Shown here one piece after another: positions 15,571 through 24,490 of a DNA stretch of 34,511 nucleotides. The DNA is from Defluviitaleaceae bacterium. Its GTDB lineage: Bacteria > Bacillota > Clostridia > Lachnospirales > WQUN01. The stretch's first letter is position 1. Each line of letters opens with the position of its first letter. The translations under genes and the position numbers were made by a program. The stretch covers positions 1 to 34,511 of the forward strand of contig WQVF01000038.1 in assembly GCA_009781725.1 (NCBI GenBank), in the 5' to 3' direction. The notes under the pieces are model-generated. The model was given only the letters and a program-made list of their open reading frames with translations, made no database searches and was not told the DNA's origin.

Positions 15571-17924
15571 ATTGCCTGCTCAGTTCTTTCAATTATTTCA
15601 TCCTGCAATTCCTTACTTAAATTCCTAAAATGGTCCGAATACCCTGCCACCCGTACAATTAAATCCTTATAATCCTCGGGATTTTCTTGGGCGGCAATCA
15701 AGGTCTCACGGTCAACCACGTTAAACTGCACATGATGCCCATCCATTGCAAAATAGGCCCGTACCAAGCCTGCCATTGCTTCAAGGCCCTTTTCACCTTC
15801 CACTGCCGATGGGGTAAATTTCTGGTTAAGCAAAGTGCCTCCGGTACGCAAATGGTCCATTTTGGCGGCGGATAGCATTGCCGCCGTCGGGCCGTTTACA
15901 TCCGCACCTTGGGTAGGAGAAATACCCTCGGACAACGGTTTGCCAGCCCTGCGTCCGTTTGCACTGGCTCCGCACACTTCGCCAAAGTACACATGACAGG
16001 TAGTGGGAAGCATATTTATGCGGTAGGTACCCCCTCGAGTGTTGGGGCGGTCTGTTACGCTATTATGGTATGCCAGGAACACCTCGTACATAATGTTATC
16101 AGCATAATCATCATCGTTGCCATACTTAGGAGCCTCGTCTGCCAATTTTATACGCATATCATCACAGCCTGCGAAATCCACTTCCAGTGCGGCAGCTAGT
16201 TCTTCCATTGATATATTTTTCCCATCGAAAACATGATGCTTTATTGCAGCAAGTGAGTCCGCCACGGTTCCGATTCCAACACCCTGTATATAACTTGTGT
16301 TATATCTTGCCCCACCAGCATTATAATCCTTACCTGAGGCAATGCAATCCTTAGTAATAACAGATAAAAACGGTACCGGCATATACCTGGCATATAATGA
16401 TTCGATAATATTGGAACCACAGATTTTGATATTTACAAAATGACGGACTTGCCGTTTATAAGCATCCATTAACTGAGTCCAGTCGGTAAAATCCCTTGCA
16501 TAACCTAGTTTAAGACCCAACTGCTTGCCTGAGACCTTGTCGTAGCCGTTATTCAGGGTCAACTCCAGGATTTTTGGCAGATTAAAATACCCGGTGAGAA
16601 TATATGCCTCTAAGCCAAAAGCCCCCGTTTCTACGCAGCCACTGGCTCCCCCTCGGCGAGCGTCATCTATATTTTTACCTGCGTTTAGTAGCTCCTGGAC
16701 AATCGCGTCTGTATTGTAAAACGCCGGCTGGCCCCAGCCCTTACGTGAAATCTCTAATGCCCGTTTGAGAAAATACGAGGGAGTCTTTTTGGAAATCTGT
16801 ACATTGGAACTGGGCTGCAAAAGCCTCATACTGTCCATGCAATCTAAAATCAACATACTTACCGGGTTGACCCCATCGGAACCATCGGGCTTTATACCGC
16901 CGGTATTAATATTGGCGAAGTCTGTGTAGGTGCTGCTTTCCTTTAGGGTAATGCCTACCTTTGGCGGTGCGGGTTGATTATTAAATTTAATCCATAGGCA
17001 TTGCAATAGCTCCAACGCAAAACCGTCATCAATGCCTTTCTCATAAAAGGGCATCAAATGCTGATCCAACCTTCCCGGGCTATACGCATCCCATGGATTA
17101 AGCTCAGATGTGACACAGAGATGGACAAACCAGTACATTTGGATGGCCTGCCAGTAAGTTTGAGGCTTGTGCGCCGGGACTATTGAGCAGTTATGGGCGA
17201 TTTGGCGCAGCTCCTCGCCGCGGACGGCGTCGGGTTCTAATTCGGCCATGGATAGGGCTAGGGCGGCATATCGCTCTCCTAGGATGATAATTGCGTCACA
17301 GGCAATATCCATTGCCCGCAGCTGCTCGGCTTTAGCGGTTGCATCTGGGTCATTTGCATAATTGAGGGCGGAAAGGCAATCGGCTATTTTTTCTTTAAAG
17401 TCCAGAAATCCATTTTGATAGATTATTTCTGAGCCAACGGTATGCCCCGGGCCCCGCTGCTCCATAAACTCCGTAAATATACCGGCGGCGTAGCAATCCT
17501 TCCATTCAGGGGACACGGATTCCATGATTTTTTTACGCATACAGCGTTTTTCCCAATAGGGGCGAATTTCTTTCTCTTGCATTTCAAAGTCTTCAGCTAT
17601 TACCCCAAAGGAAATTAGCTCCCTAGCATCCATTATTTGCATATCCTCGACGCTGTGGCAGATTAGCTCCGGGAAAGTTGGGGCGATTTGCGGAGCATGG
17701 CCCTTTTCTCCGACAATGAGCTCTCCCGGATTTATGCACAATTCCTTATGCTTCATCATGTGGAAAAGTGTGCGAGCGCGAAGCTCAGGAGTGGAAACCT
17801 GGCCTTCGTATTCTTTGTAAGCATCAGTTACCAATAGGGCCCGCTCCAGGCTTAGCCAAGGTTTTGTGCTCTCACTTTGGGCACGTAAAGCGGCCACTCT
17901 GGGGGATACGTATATTTGCTTCAT
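15567..17924 (-). CDS. hypD: Glycyl radical enzyme, HypD-like trans-4-hydroxy-L-proline dehydratase
   Basis: A 785-residue glycyl radical enzyme. The radical loop is RVAGYSDHF with Gly761. The thiyl Cys430 and Glu432 lie in GASGCVETGAFG. From memory Clostridioides difficile HypD (789 aa) has Cys434, Glu436, Gly765, Ser334 and Phe340; the equivalents here are Cys430, Glu432, Gly761, Ser330 and Phe336, a constant offset of 4. HypD removes water from trans-4-hydroxy-L-proline to give pyrroline-5-carboxylate. The activase gene ends 4 bases upstream, and GGAGG precedes the ATG. proC, often beside hypD, is absent. The M24 peptidase and GH127/GH146 neighbours support a hydroxyproline substrate. Other dehydratases of this subfamily remain possible. 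Confidence 0.8.
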   Translation of the reverse strand: MKQIYVSPRVAALRAQSESTKPWLSLERALLVTDAYKEYEGQVSTPELRARTLFHMMKHKELCINPGELIVGEKGHAPQIAPTFPELICHSVEDMQIMDARELISFGVIAEDFEMQEKEIRPYWEKRCMRKKIMESVSPEWKDCYAAGIFTEFMEQRGPGHTVGSEIIYQNGFLDFKEKIADCLSALNYANDPDATAKAEQLRAMDIACDAIIILGERYAALALSMAELEPDAVRGEELRQIAHNCSIVPAHKPQTYWQAIQMYWFVHLCVTSELNPWDAYSPGRLDQHLMPFYEKGIDDGFALELLQCLWIKFNNQPAPPKVGITLKESSTYTDFANINTGGIKPDGSDGVNPVSMLILDCMDSMRLLQPSSNVQISKKTPSYFLKRALEISRKGWGQPAFYNTDAIVQELLNAGKNIDDARRGGASGCVETGAFGLEAYILTGYFNLPKILELTLNNGYDKVSGKQLGLKLGYARDFTDWTQLMDAYKRQVRHFVNIKICGSNIIESLYARYMPVPFLSVITKDCIASGKDYNAGGARYNTSYIQGVGIGTVADSLAAIKHHVFDGKNISMEELAAALEVDFAGCDDMRIKLADEAPKYGNDDDYADNIMYEVFLAYHNSVTDRPNTRGGTYRINMLPTTCHVYFGEVCGASANGRRAGKPLSEGISPTQGADVNGPTAAMLSAAKMDHLRTGGTLLNQKFTPSAVEGEKGLEAMAGLVRAYFAMDGHHVQFNVVDRETLIAAQENPEDYKDLIVRVAGYSDHFRNLSKELQDEIIERTEQAI

Positions 17925-17928
17925 ATTT

Positions 17929-18645
17929 TCAACCTCCGATTTGAGTGTCGAATCCAGCTTTTTGCCAGTCGGCTAATATTTGAGTCATTTTTTCTTTAGA
18001 TGGGGTACAAAATTGGGTTGGCATTTTATTTAGTTTTTCCCATTTACCGGTAGCCATGCTATGGTATGGGAGAAGGCAAACTTTGCATTTTGGTGCGATA
18101 GCCATGATTTTCGCCATTTCATCACCGTCATTCACTCCACCGATAACTGGAATCCTCAGCCATACTTCTGCCAGGCGAACACAGTTCGCCCCTATGAGTT
18201 GGTTTAGGTTTGTTATTATCCGCTGATTATCTCGGCCGGTGTATTGCTTATGCAATTCCGGTGTGGCTAGTTTTATGTCATATAAAAATAAATCTACATA
18301 TGGCAGTACCACTTCGAAGTTTTCCCATGGCACATCGCCGCAGGTGTCGCAAGTTATATGAATGCCTTTGCTTTTGATAAAGGACAAAAATTCCACCATA
18401 TATTCCATATCCTGAGCAAGTGGTTCCCCTCCGGATATGGTAATACCGCCAGTTTCACCAAAAAACATCTGGTCTCGCAGCACAATCCGGGCCAGTTCCT
18501 GGGGTGTATAGCTCTGGCCGCCCTCATAGCTCTGAGTTTCAGGATTATGGCACCACTCGCAACTCAGCGGGCAACCCTTAAAAAACACCGTAGTCCGTAT
18601 CCCTGGGCCATCGTAGATTGAGTAACGCTGAATATTTGTTATCAT
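17929..18645 (-). CDS. Glycyl radical enzyme activase (radical SAM)
   Basis: A 238-residue radical SAM enzyme that installs the glycyl radical on the adjacent HypD-like protein, using SAM and a 4Fe-4S cluster. The cluster motif is CPLSCEWC (Cys25, 29 and 32), with GITISGGEPL for SAM binding. After the cluster it runs directly into the TIM barrel without the cysteine-rich ferredoxin-like insert of many dehydratase activases, so it resembles the short pyruvate formate-lyase activase. The start at 18645 gives the family-like N terminus MITNIQRYSIYDGPGIRTTV. A start at 18765 would add 40 unrelated residues. Its ATG overlaps the stop of the micro-ORF. Confidence 0.92.
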   Translation of the reverse strand: MITNIQRYSIYDGPGIRTTVFFKGCPLSCEWCHNPETQSYEGGQSYTPQELARIVLRDQMFFGETGGITISGGEPLAQDMEYMVEFLSFIKSKGIHITCDTCGDVPWENFEVVLPYVDLFLYDIKLATPELHKQYTGRDNQRIITNLNQLIGANCVRLAEVWLRIPVIGGVNDGDEMAKIMAIAPKCKVCLLPYHSMATGKWEKLNKMPTQFCTPSKEKMTQILADWQKAGFDTQIGG

Positions 18646-18725
18646 CTGAACTGGATTCCTTGGGCAAACGCTGCAATTTCCTTGTCCATAGTCTGGTATT
18701 GCCAGATATCTTTCAGGTTTTGCAT
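18642..18725 (-). CDS. Micro-ORF (27 aa) coupled to the activase
   Basis: A 27-codon ORF starting MQNLKDIWQYQTMDKEIAAF. GGAGG lies 7 bases before its ATG, a better site than that of the activase itself. Its TGA overlaps the activase ATG (ATGA), so ribosomes could pass directly to the activase. A promoter lies just upstream (18765-18793). It may be a translational-coupling leader or the remnant of a coiled-coil protein; no homologue is recognised. Confidence 0.45.
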   Translation of the reverse strand: MQNLKDIWQYQTMDKEIAAFAQGIQFR

Positions 18726-18764
18726 AAAATCGCCTCCATGGGAAATATATGTACAATTTACACA

Positions 18765-18793
18765 AGTATATTTATACCGCACAATTGCATCAA
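18765..18793 (-). promoter_or_regulatory. Promoter of the activase-hypD-peptidase operon
   Basis: TTGATG (plus positions 18788-18793), a 17-base spacer and TATACT (18765-18770) face the micro-ORF, giving a leader of about 30 bases. The near-consensus -10 and weaker -35 suit an activator such as the neighbouring AraC protein. Confidence 0.55.
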
Positions 18794-18837
18794 CTGTTTA
18801 TGGCATATAAAAGGTGGAATATTTACAGGTGCATCCC

Positions 18838-19719
18838 TTACATATCATTCAAATGCTTCCGGTAAAACGCATTGCGGTATTGGCTGGGGGTTACCCCTTC
18901 CAGCTTTTTGAACACTTTCATAAAGTATTTTTCATCATCAAAGCCCACATAGTTGGCAATATCTTTTACACTATCTCTAGAGGAAAGAAGCAGGCTTTTG
19001 GCAAAATCAATCTTTGTGCGGGTTATATAATCCAAAAGTGAGACCCCAGTGTGCTTCTTAAACGCTCCTGAGAGATAATTGGGATTGTAATTAAATACCT
19101 CGGCAACTCTGGTTACACTCAGGTTTTCTATACGGTTGACCCGTATCCACTCCATAATCTCGGTTATGTGTTTGTATGTGGAGGATTCCAGGCCCAGGGC
19201 ATACCCGCTTACAAAGTCCGCGGTAATCTCCATTGCCAGTAGGCTCAGAGCATAGTGTGCAAGATACTCGGAATACGAGCTGCGTTTATATGCATCCAGC
19301 AATTGTCTGTATAGCAACACTTCACGTTTATTATGATGCAAATCCCCGGTCTCGGGGATGATGTAATGGTCGTTGGCGATTCCCGCCTTGGTAAAGACGA
19401 GCTGCTGGTTTATTTCATCATGCCCTACCACTATGTACTTATCCTCAGATATCGTGAAATGACACCAATAGTAAGAAAGATGCCCTTGAGAGGCTTTATA
19501 TCCCATGTGCTGTATACCGGGGAATAGCAACACATATTGATTTGTGCTTATCTCATATTCTTTGTCGCTCTGAGTTATGTACAAGGTACCTAAATCCCCC
19601 AAAATTAAGACAAAGGAATCCAGTATTCGTTTTTCGTGTATAAATCCACGATTGTTGATTAGGTTGCCTGCGCTTATCAGGCGCAGGGGCAAAGTGCATG
19701 GTGAAACCATGTGCAACAT
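18838..19719 (-). CDS. AraC-family transcriptional regulator
   Basis: A 293-residue regulator with an N-terminal cupin-like sensor half (TLYITQSDKEYEIS, LLFPGIQHMGY) and two C-terminal HTH motifs (NLSVTRVAEVFNYNPNYLSG and DSVKDIANYVGFDDEKYFMK), ending in the usual VTPSQYRN. I choose the ATG at 19719 because AGGAAAGGTGG lies about 11 bases before it; the upstream ATG at 19833 has no ribosome site and would run into the promoter of the divergent glycosidase. The regulator sits between the GH127/GH146 genes and the HypD operon. It probably senses a sugar and controls one or both; this is inference. Confidence 0.88.
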   Translation of the reverse strand: MLHMVSPCTLPLRLISAGNLINNRGFIHEKRILDSFVLILGDLGTLYITQSDKEYEISTNQYVLLFPGIQHMGYKASQGHLSYYWCHFTISEDKYIVVGHDEINQQLVFTKAGIANDHYIIPETGDLHHNKREVLLYRQLLDAYKRSSYSEYLAHYALSLLAMEITADFVSGYALGLESSTYKHITEIMEWIRVNRIENLSVTRVAEVFNYNPNYLSGAFKKHTGVSLLDYITRTKIDFAKSLLLSSRDSVKDIANYVGFDDEKYFMKVFKKLEGVTPSQYRNAFYRKHLNDM

Positions 19720-19863
19720 CTGCGATTTTTCCACCTTTCCTGTGATATTGCCGATTACTAAAAAATAGGGCCCCTTGTATACTTGTGGAAATTGCACGTA
19801 AGAATGGCAACGCACAATCTTCACGTGTAGCATTATACTATAGATTTATTCTAAGGAGGGTAT

Positions 19864-21762
19864 ATGGGACAAAAATCTGCAAAAATTAGTGGTGTAAAAA
19901 TCAGAGATGAGTTTTGGTCACCTATTCAAGATTTGGTAATGGAAGAAATGCTGCCGTATCAAGCAGATGTTTTGGAAGACAAAGCAGATGTCACCGAAAA
20001 AAGTCACGCGGTACAAAATTTACGTATTGCCGCCGGTGAGACTAAGGGCGAGTACCACGGCTTGGTATTCCAAGATAGTGACCTTGCAAAATGGCTTGAG
20101 GCGGTAGCTTATGCCTTAAACGTCAAGCCAATCCCCAATCTTGAGAAAAAAGTCGATGAAATCATCGACCTAATAGGTCGTGCCCAACAAGCCGATGGCT
20201 ATCTCAACACATATTTCACAGTAAAAGAGCCTGAACGCAAATGGCAAAACCTACAGGAATGCCATGAATTATACTGCTCAGGCCATATGATAGAAGCGGC
20301 TATTGCCTACTATGAGGCAACAGGAAAGGACAAGTTCCTTAATATAATGCGCCGCAACGCAGACCTAATTTGCTCAAAGTTTGGCCCTCCGGAATCCGGG
20401 AAGGAACGAGGTATACCCGGCCATCAAGAAATCGAGCTGGCTCTTTTACGATTGCATGAAATAACAGGAGAAAAGTCCTATCTGGAAACAGCTCAATATT
20501 TCCTAGATGAAAGAGGCCGGGAGCCGGACTTTTTCATGGAAGAGACCGAAAAAAGAGACTGGAAGCATTTCGGGATGGACCCGGCAAATCGTGAATACGC
20601 CCAAAATCATCTCCCCGCAAAGGAGCAAGCTCATGCAGTAGGCCATAGCGTGAGAGGGATATATATGTACTCTGCAATGGCAAAGCTCGCGGCAGAAACA
20701 GGAGATGAAGAGTGGCTTAATGCCTGCCGTGCCCTCTGGGAAAATATCACCGGGAAGCGCATGTATATCACCGGCGGTTTGGGTTCAACTGTAGCAGGAG
20801 AGGCATTTACCATAGACTATGACCTGCCCAATGATACGATTTACGCCGAGACTTGCGCCTCAATTGCCATGGTGTTTTTCGCAAGATACATGCTTGAGAT
20901 TGAGCCTAAAGGCAAATATGGGGATATCATGGAGCTCCAGCTATATAACGGAGCCCTAAGCGGAATGCAATTGGACGGAAAAAGGTTTTTCTATGTAAAT
21001 CCCTTGGAGGTTGTCCCAGGAGTATCTGGGGTACTTCATGGTTTTAAGCATGTAAAACCTCAGCGGCCAGAATGGTATGCCTGTGCCTGCTGCCCTCCCA
21101 ATCTGGCAAGACTGATTACCTCCTTGGGGCAATACGCCTGGGGGGAAAATAAAGACACGGTTTTCAACCATTTATACCTTGGGGGAAGAGCTGATTTAGA
21201 GCTTGCCCAAATAGGATGTGAAACAAATTATCCCTGGGATGGCAGCATTAAATATACGGTAACCCCTAAACAGGGACGCAATTTTAAGCTGGCAATAAGA
21301 ATCCCCGGCTGGTGTAACCAATACAAGATTAAAATCAAAGATAAGGAATATGAATCTGAAGAAATCGGTGGCTACATGTATATCCAGCGAGAATGGAGCC
21401 CGGATGATATTGTAGAGGTTAAGCTGCATATGGAGCCCAAGCGCATCTACGCCAACTCCATGGTAAGAGCAGCAGCAGGCTGCGTAGCATTACAAAGAGG
21501 GCCTATAGTGTACTGCCTAGAAGAAGTCGACAACCACCCCAACCTAGCCGCTCTGCGCCTGCCTCGCACGTCAAAGTTAAAAGCCATACAGCACAATGGC
21601 ATCACAGTACTGGAAGCCGATGGCCTACGCTTAGAAGCCGAGGCCGCCCTATATAGCGATGTCCCACCCAAGACTCAACCTGTAACCTTACGTGCCGTCC
21701 CCTATTATTACTGGGGCAACCGCAAGCCCGGTGGTATGCGGGTGTGGATACAGGAGGGCTAA
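19864..21762 (+). CDS. GH127 family glycosidase, probable beta-L-arabinofuranosidase
   Basis: A 632-residue DUF1680/GH127 enzyme. Compared with Bifidobacterium longum HypBA1 (658 aa; Glu322, Glu338, Cys340, Cys417, Cys418), the matching residues are Glu313 (VAGEAF), Glu329 and Cys331 (YAETCAS), Cys409 and Cys410 (YACACCPPN). Cys409 would be the nucleophile held by zinc. HypBA1 splits L-arabinose from beta-arabinofuranosyl-hydroxyproline. There is no signal peptide, so action is in the cytoplasm on imported substrate. AAGGAGGG precedes the ATG, and a TATACT -10-like box lies at 19834-19839 without a good -35, as for an activated promoter. Some GH127 members cut other L-sugars. Confidence 0.88.
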   Translation: MGQKSAKISGVKIRDEFWSPIQDLVMEEMLPYQADVLEDKADVTEKSHAVQNLRIAAGETKGEYHGLVFQDSDLAKWLEAVAYALNVKPIPNLEKKVDEIIDLIGRAQQADGYLNTYFTVKEPERKWQNLQECHELYCSGHMIEAAIAYYEATGKDKFLNIMRRNADLICSKFGPPESGKERGIPGHQEIELALLRLHEITGEKSYLETAQYFLDERGREPDFFMEETEKRDWKHFGMDPANREYAQNHLPAKEQAHAVGHSVRGIYMYSAMAKLAAETGDEEWLNACRALWENITGKRMYITGGLGSTVAGEAFTIDYDLPNDTIYAETCASIAMVFFARYMLEIEPKGKYGDIMELQLYNGALSGMQLDGKRFFYVNPLEVVPGVSGVLHGFKHVKPQRPEWYACACCPPNLARLITSLGQYAWGENKDTVFNHLYLGGRADLELAQIGCETNYPWDGSIKYTVTPKQGRNFKLAIRIPGWCNQYKIKIKDKEYESEEIGGYMYIQREWSPDDIVEVKLHMEPKRIYANSMVRAAAGCVALQRGPIVYCLEEVDNHPNLAALRLPRTSKLKAIQHNGITVLEADGLRLEAEAALYSDVPPKTQPVTLRAVPYYYWGNRKPGGMRVWIQEG

Positions 21763-21790
21763 AAAACCTTTGGCAAAAATGACAAAACCC

Positions 21791-21878
21791 CGTCATTGCG
21801 AGCGTAGCGAAGCAATCCAGAATGCCAGAGTCCACATATTTACTGGATTGCTTCGTCGCTACGCTCCTCGCAATGGCG
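21791..21878. repeat. Repeat family A, core palindrome only
   Basis: A near-perfect palindrome: GTCATTGCGAGCGTAGCGAA at the left, and its complement ending CTACGCTCCTCGCAATGGCG at the right. It sits between the two glycosidase genes. The longer terminal arms of the complete element are absent. Confidence 0.9.
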
Positions 21879-21901
21879 GGTTGAAATTAAGAGGTGATTG
21901 C

Positions 21902-24178
21902 ATGACAAACATTGATTCGATTCGCAAGGATTTGGATGATATATATTTAGGGAACTTGTTTACTATAGAGGCCGATTTAGTCCTACCGGACCAAGGGAAG
22001 AACGGGTCAGTCTTTACGTGGAAATCCAGTTTCCCTTGGATAATCAACGATGAGGGCAAGGTAACCCGTCCTCGTACCGGTTCCGGCAACCGCACTGTTG
22101 TATTAACAGTAGCAGGGGCAAGAGATGGGGAGAGCCTAAGCCGTGACTTTGAGGCAACGGTACTTGAGCGACCCAGCCGTCTGGTGATTACCGGGGTCAA
22201 TCCTGTTTTGACAGAAATAGCAAAAGGCAATGAATATCATCTTCCAGGCATAGTTATCGTGGCTAAAGAAGCCAAAGTCTTTGGAACTTTGCCAGTGATA
22301 TGGAAAGATGTCCCGGATTTTTCAAAACTTGATGTAGGGATTTATACCATTTTTGGTAAGCCATTGGCGCAGGCACCTGAGTTTATTCCCACGGCCACAA
22401 TTATAGTTTCAGCCAATGGGCCTCAATTTCCAAAAGCCCATTACCCTCAGCAGGTGCAGCCCTTTAGCCTGGAAGAAGTAAAGCTGCTTCCTGGGCATTT
22501 TGACGATAATCGGAAGCGATTCGAGGTTTTTTTACTTGGGGTTTGCGATGACCAGATGCTTTACAATTTCCGGGTTGCATGCGGCCTGCCTACCAAAGAC
22601 GCACAACCAATGACAGGCTGGGACTCCCCCGAGGGGCTGCTTCGCGGACACACTACCGGGCATTATCTGTCCGGGATTGCTCTGGCTTGCAGTGGTTCCG
22701 TGGAAAATTCCAAAAAATTCAAGGCGAAAGTCGACTATATGATTGCGTCCCTTGCCGAATGCCAGGAGGCCTTTGAGTCCAGCGGGAACTATGCCCCAGG
22801 CTTCTTGAGTGCTTATTCAGAGGAGCAGTTTGATAAGCTTGAGGAATATGTCGTATATCCAAAGATATGGGCACCTTATTACACCTTGCATAAGATTTTC
22901 GCAGGGCTCCTAGACTGCTATGAATTCGGCAAAAACAATAAGGCATTACACATAGCAGAACGTCTGGGTATGTGGGTATACAACCGGCTATGCATATTGC
23001 CCCAAGAGCAGTTAAACAAGATGTGGGCAATGTATATCGCCGGGGAATACGGCGGCATGAACGAAGCAATGGCACGGCTTTATAAGTTTAGCCCTAATTC
23101 AAATTTCCTTGCTGCTGCAAAGCTATTTGATAATGAAAAATTATTCCTGCCTTTATCCCAAAACATAAACGCACTATGTGATATGCACGGCAACCAGCAT
23201 GTACCCCAAATAATCGGTGCTTTGGAAATCTTCCGCCAAACAGGAGAATGGGAAAGCTACGAAATCGCCCAAAATTTCTGGCAATTTGCAACTCAGTCCC
23301 ATATCTACAACTTAGGTGGCATTGGCGAAGGGGAAATGTTTAAAGAGCCGAATCATGTAGCCTCGTATCTTACAGATAAAACCGCGGAGAGCTGTGTAAG
23401 CTACAATATGCTTAAACTCAGCAAGATGCTGTTTGAATACGCGCCGAAATCCGAGTATATGGATTATTATGAGCGAACGCTGCTTAATCATATAGCAGGC
23501 AACGGAGACGCTTCCGGCCCGACGGGAGGCTCAACGTATTTTATGCCCCTGCATCCCGGCGCAGTCAAAGGCTTTGATACCAACGGCAATTCCTGCTGCC
23601 ATGGCACGGGGCTTGAGAGCCATGTTAAATATCAGGAGAGCATTTATTTCAAGAGCGACAACACCCTGTATGTGAACCTATATATGGCATCCCAGCTGGA
23701 TTGGAAGGAAAAAAGCATCATACTACGGCAGACCGGGGATTTCTTGAAAGACCAAGGCACCGCCATTGAGATAACAGGCGATGCAGCTATAGAAATCCGT
23801 CTGCGTATTCCATTCTGGTTGAAAACGGACGCCACTATCACTCATAACGGAAAAACCGTTGATTTTTCAACGGAAGATGGTTATGCAGTAGTTCCCGGCC
23901 CTTTCAACTGTGGCGATAAACTAGAAATTGCACTGCCATTCAGTCTCCGATTGGAGCGCACCAAAGACGACCCGAAAGTGGCATGTTTATATTATGGGCC
24001 GCTGGTGCTGGTAATCGACAGCCCTGGACAGGACTTTATTGAGCTTGGCCTTGATGAAGATGTGACCGGGCTTGAGAAGATTGGGGATTTGGAGTTTGAA
24101 CTTGAGGAGCATCTGTTTATCCCCCTGTTTTTGGCTAATGATGGGCCTTATCATGCGTATTTCAAGGTCAATCACTAA
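21902..24178 (+). CDS. GH146-like (DUF1680) beta-L-arabinofuranosidase with N-terminal Ig-like domain
   Basis: A 758-residue enzyme. Residues about 15-100 resemble an atrophied bacterial Ig domain (GKNGSVFTWKSSFPWI, GKVTRPRTGSGNRTVVLTV). The catalytic part starts near 180 with the GH146-type PFSLEEVKLLPGHF, FRVACGLP and LRGHTTGHYLSG. Zinc/catalytic residues are Glu496 and Cys498 (TAESCVSYN), Cys565 and Cys566 (NSCCHGTG). No signal peptide is visible. I start at 21902, where AAGAGGTG precedes the ATG; a start at 21692 would read through repeat A. It follows the GH127 gene and probably acts on beta-L-arabinofuranosides too. Exact linkage unknown. Confidence 0.87.
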   Translation: MTNIDSIRKDLDDIYLGNLFTIEADLVLPDQGKNGSVFTWKSSFPWIINDEGKVTRPRTGSGNRTVVLTVAGARDGESLSRDFEATVLERPSRLVITGVNPVLTEIAKGNEYHLPGIVIVAKEAKVFGTLPVIWKDVPDFSKLDVGIYTIFGKPLAQAPEFIPTATIIVSANGPQFPKAHYPQQVQPFSLEEVKLLPGHFDDNRKRFEVFLLGVCDDQMLYNFRVACGLPTKDAQPMTGWDSPEGLLRGHTTGHYLSGIALACSGSVENSKKFKAKVDYMIASLAECQEAFESSGNYAPGFLSAYSEEQFDKLEEYVVYPKIWAPYYTLHKIFAGLLDCYEFGKNNKALHIAERLGMWVYNRLCILPQEQLNKMWAMYIAGEYGGMNEAMARLYKFSPNSNFLAAAKLFDNEKLFLPLSQNINALCDMHGNQHVPQIIGALEIFRQTGEWESYEIAQNFWQFATQSHIYNLGGIGEGEMFKEPNHVASYLTDKTAESCVSYNMLKLSKMLFEYAPKSEYMDYYERTLLNHIAGNGDASGPTGGSTYFMPLHPGAVKGFDTNGNSCCHGTGLESHVKYQESIYFKSDNTLYVNLYMASQLDWKEKSIILRQTGDFLKDQGTAIEITGDAAIEIRLRIPFWLKTDATITHNGKTVDFSTEDGYAVVPGPFNCGDKLEIALPFSLRLERTKDDPKVACLYYGPLVLVIDSPGQDFIELGLDEDVTGLEKIGDLEFELEEHLFIPLFLANDGPYHAYFKVNH

Positions 24179-24192
24179 TCTGCTACAATAAA

Positions 24193-24382
24193 GGGGCTGT
24201 CCTGCTAAGCAGAAACCATGAATATTTATGTATGTGCCCGTCATTGCGAGCGAAGCGAAGCAATCCAAGAATGCCGAAATGCGCAAACTTACTGGATTGC
24301 TTCGTCGCTTCGCTCCTCAACGTTTTTATGTTGACGAGACAAGTGCATGATTATTCATAAAAATGCTTAACGAGGCAACCCC
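24193..24382. repeat. Complete MITE-like repeat family A
   Basis: About 190 bp with imperfect terminal inverted repeats (GGGGCTGTCCTGCTAAGCA at the left, TGCTTAACGAGGCAACCCC at the right) around the palindromic core also seen at 21791-21878. It carries no ORF. Copies at 1-124 (right half) and 31984-32100 (left half, inverted) align to it. Confidence 0.88.
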
Positions 24383-24409
24383 ATTTTACTTTCAAAGGAT
24401 GTGAAGTCT

Positions 24410-24490
24410 TTGAGAAGAAATACACGAAGTAACTACTCGGTGCGGTTGGTAAATCTGACAGCGGATTGCATCGAGTTTAACTGGTTCTAG
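24410..24490 (+). CDS. Possible 26-aa peptide ORF ahead of the radical SAM gene
   Basis: A 26-codon ORF with a TTG start, AAAGGA about 10 bases upstream, and an aromatic, Cys-containing end (LTADCIEFNWF). It ends 54 bases before the radical SAM/SPASM-like gene on the same strand. This is the expected place for a precursor peptide of a radical SAM-modified RiPP. However, the sequence overlaps a strong RNA hairpin, so the ORF may be fortuitous. No leader-peptide family is recognised. Confidence 0.35.
   Translation: MRRNTRSNYSVRLVNLTADCIEFNWF

Noticed and set aside
15329-15592. An 87-codon minus-strand reading with a repeated RRKNLRFLP motif
   Set aside because: It is the translation of the three 75-bp DNA repeats, whose length is divisible by three. 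No ribosome site or family resemblance.
21692-21901. N-terminal extension of the GH146-like enzyme
   Set aside because: The extra residues come from the end of the GH127 gene and the repeat A palindrome; a good ribosome site precedes the ATG at 21902.
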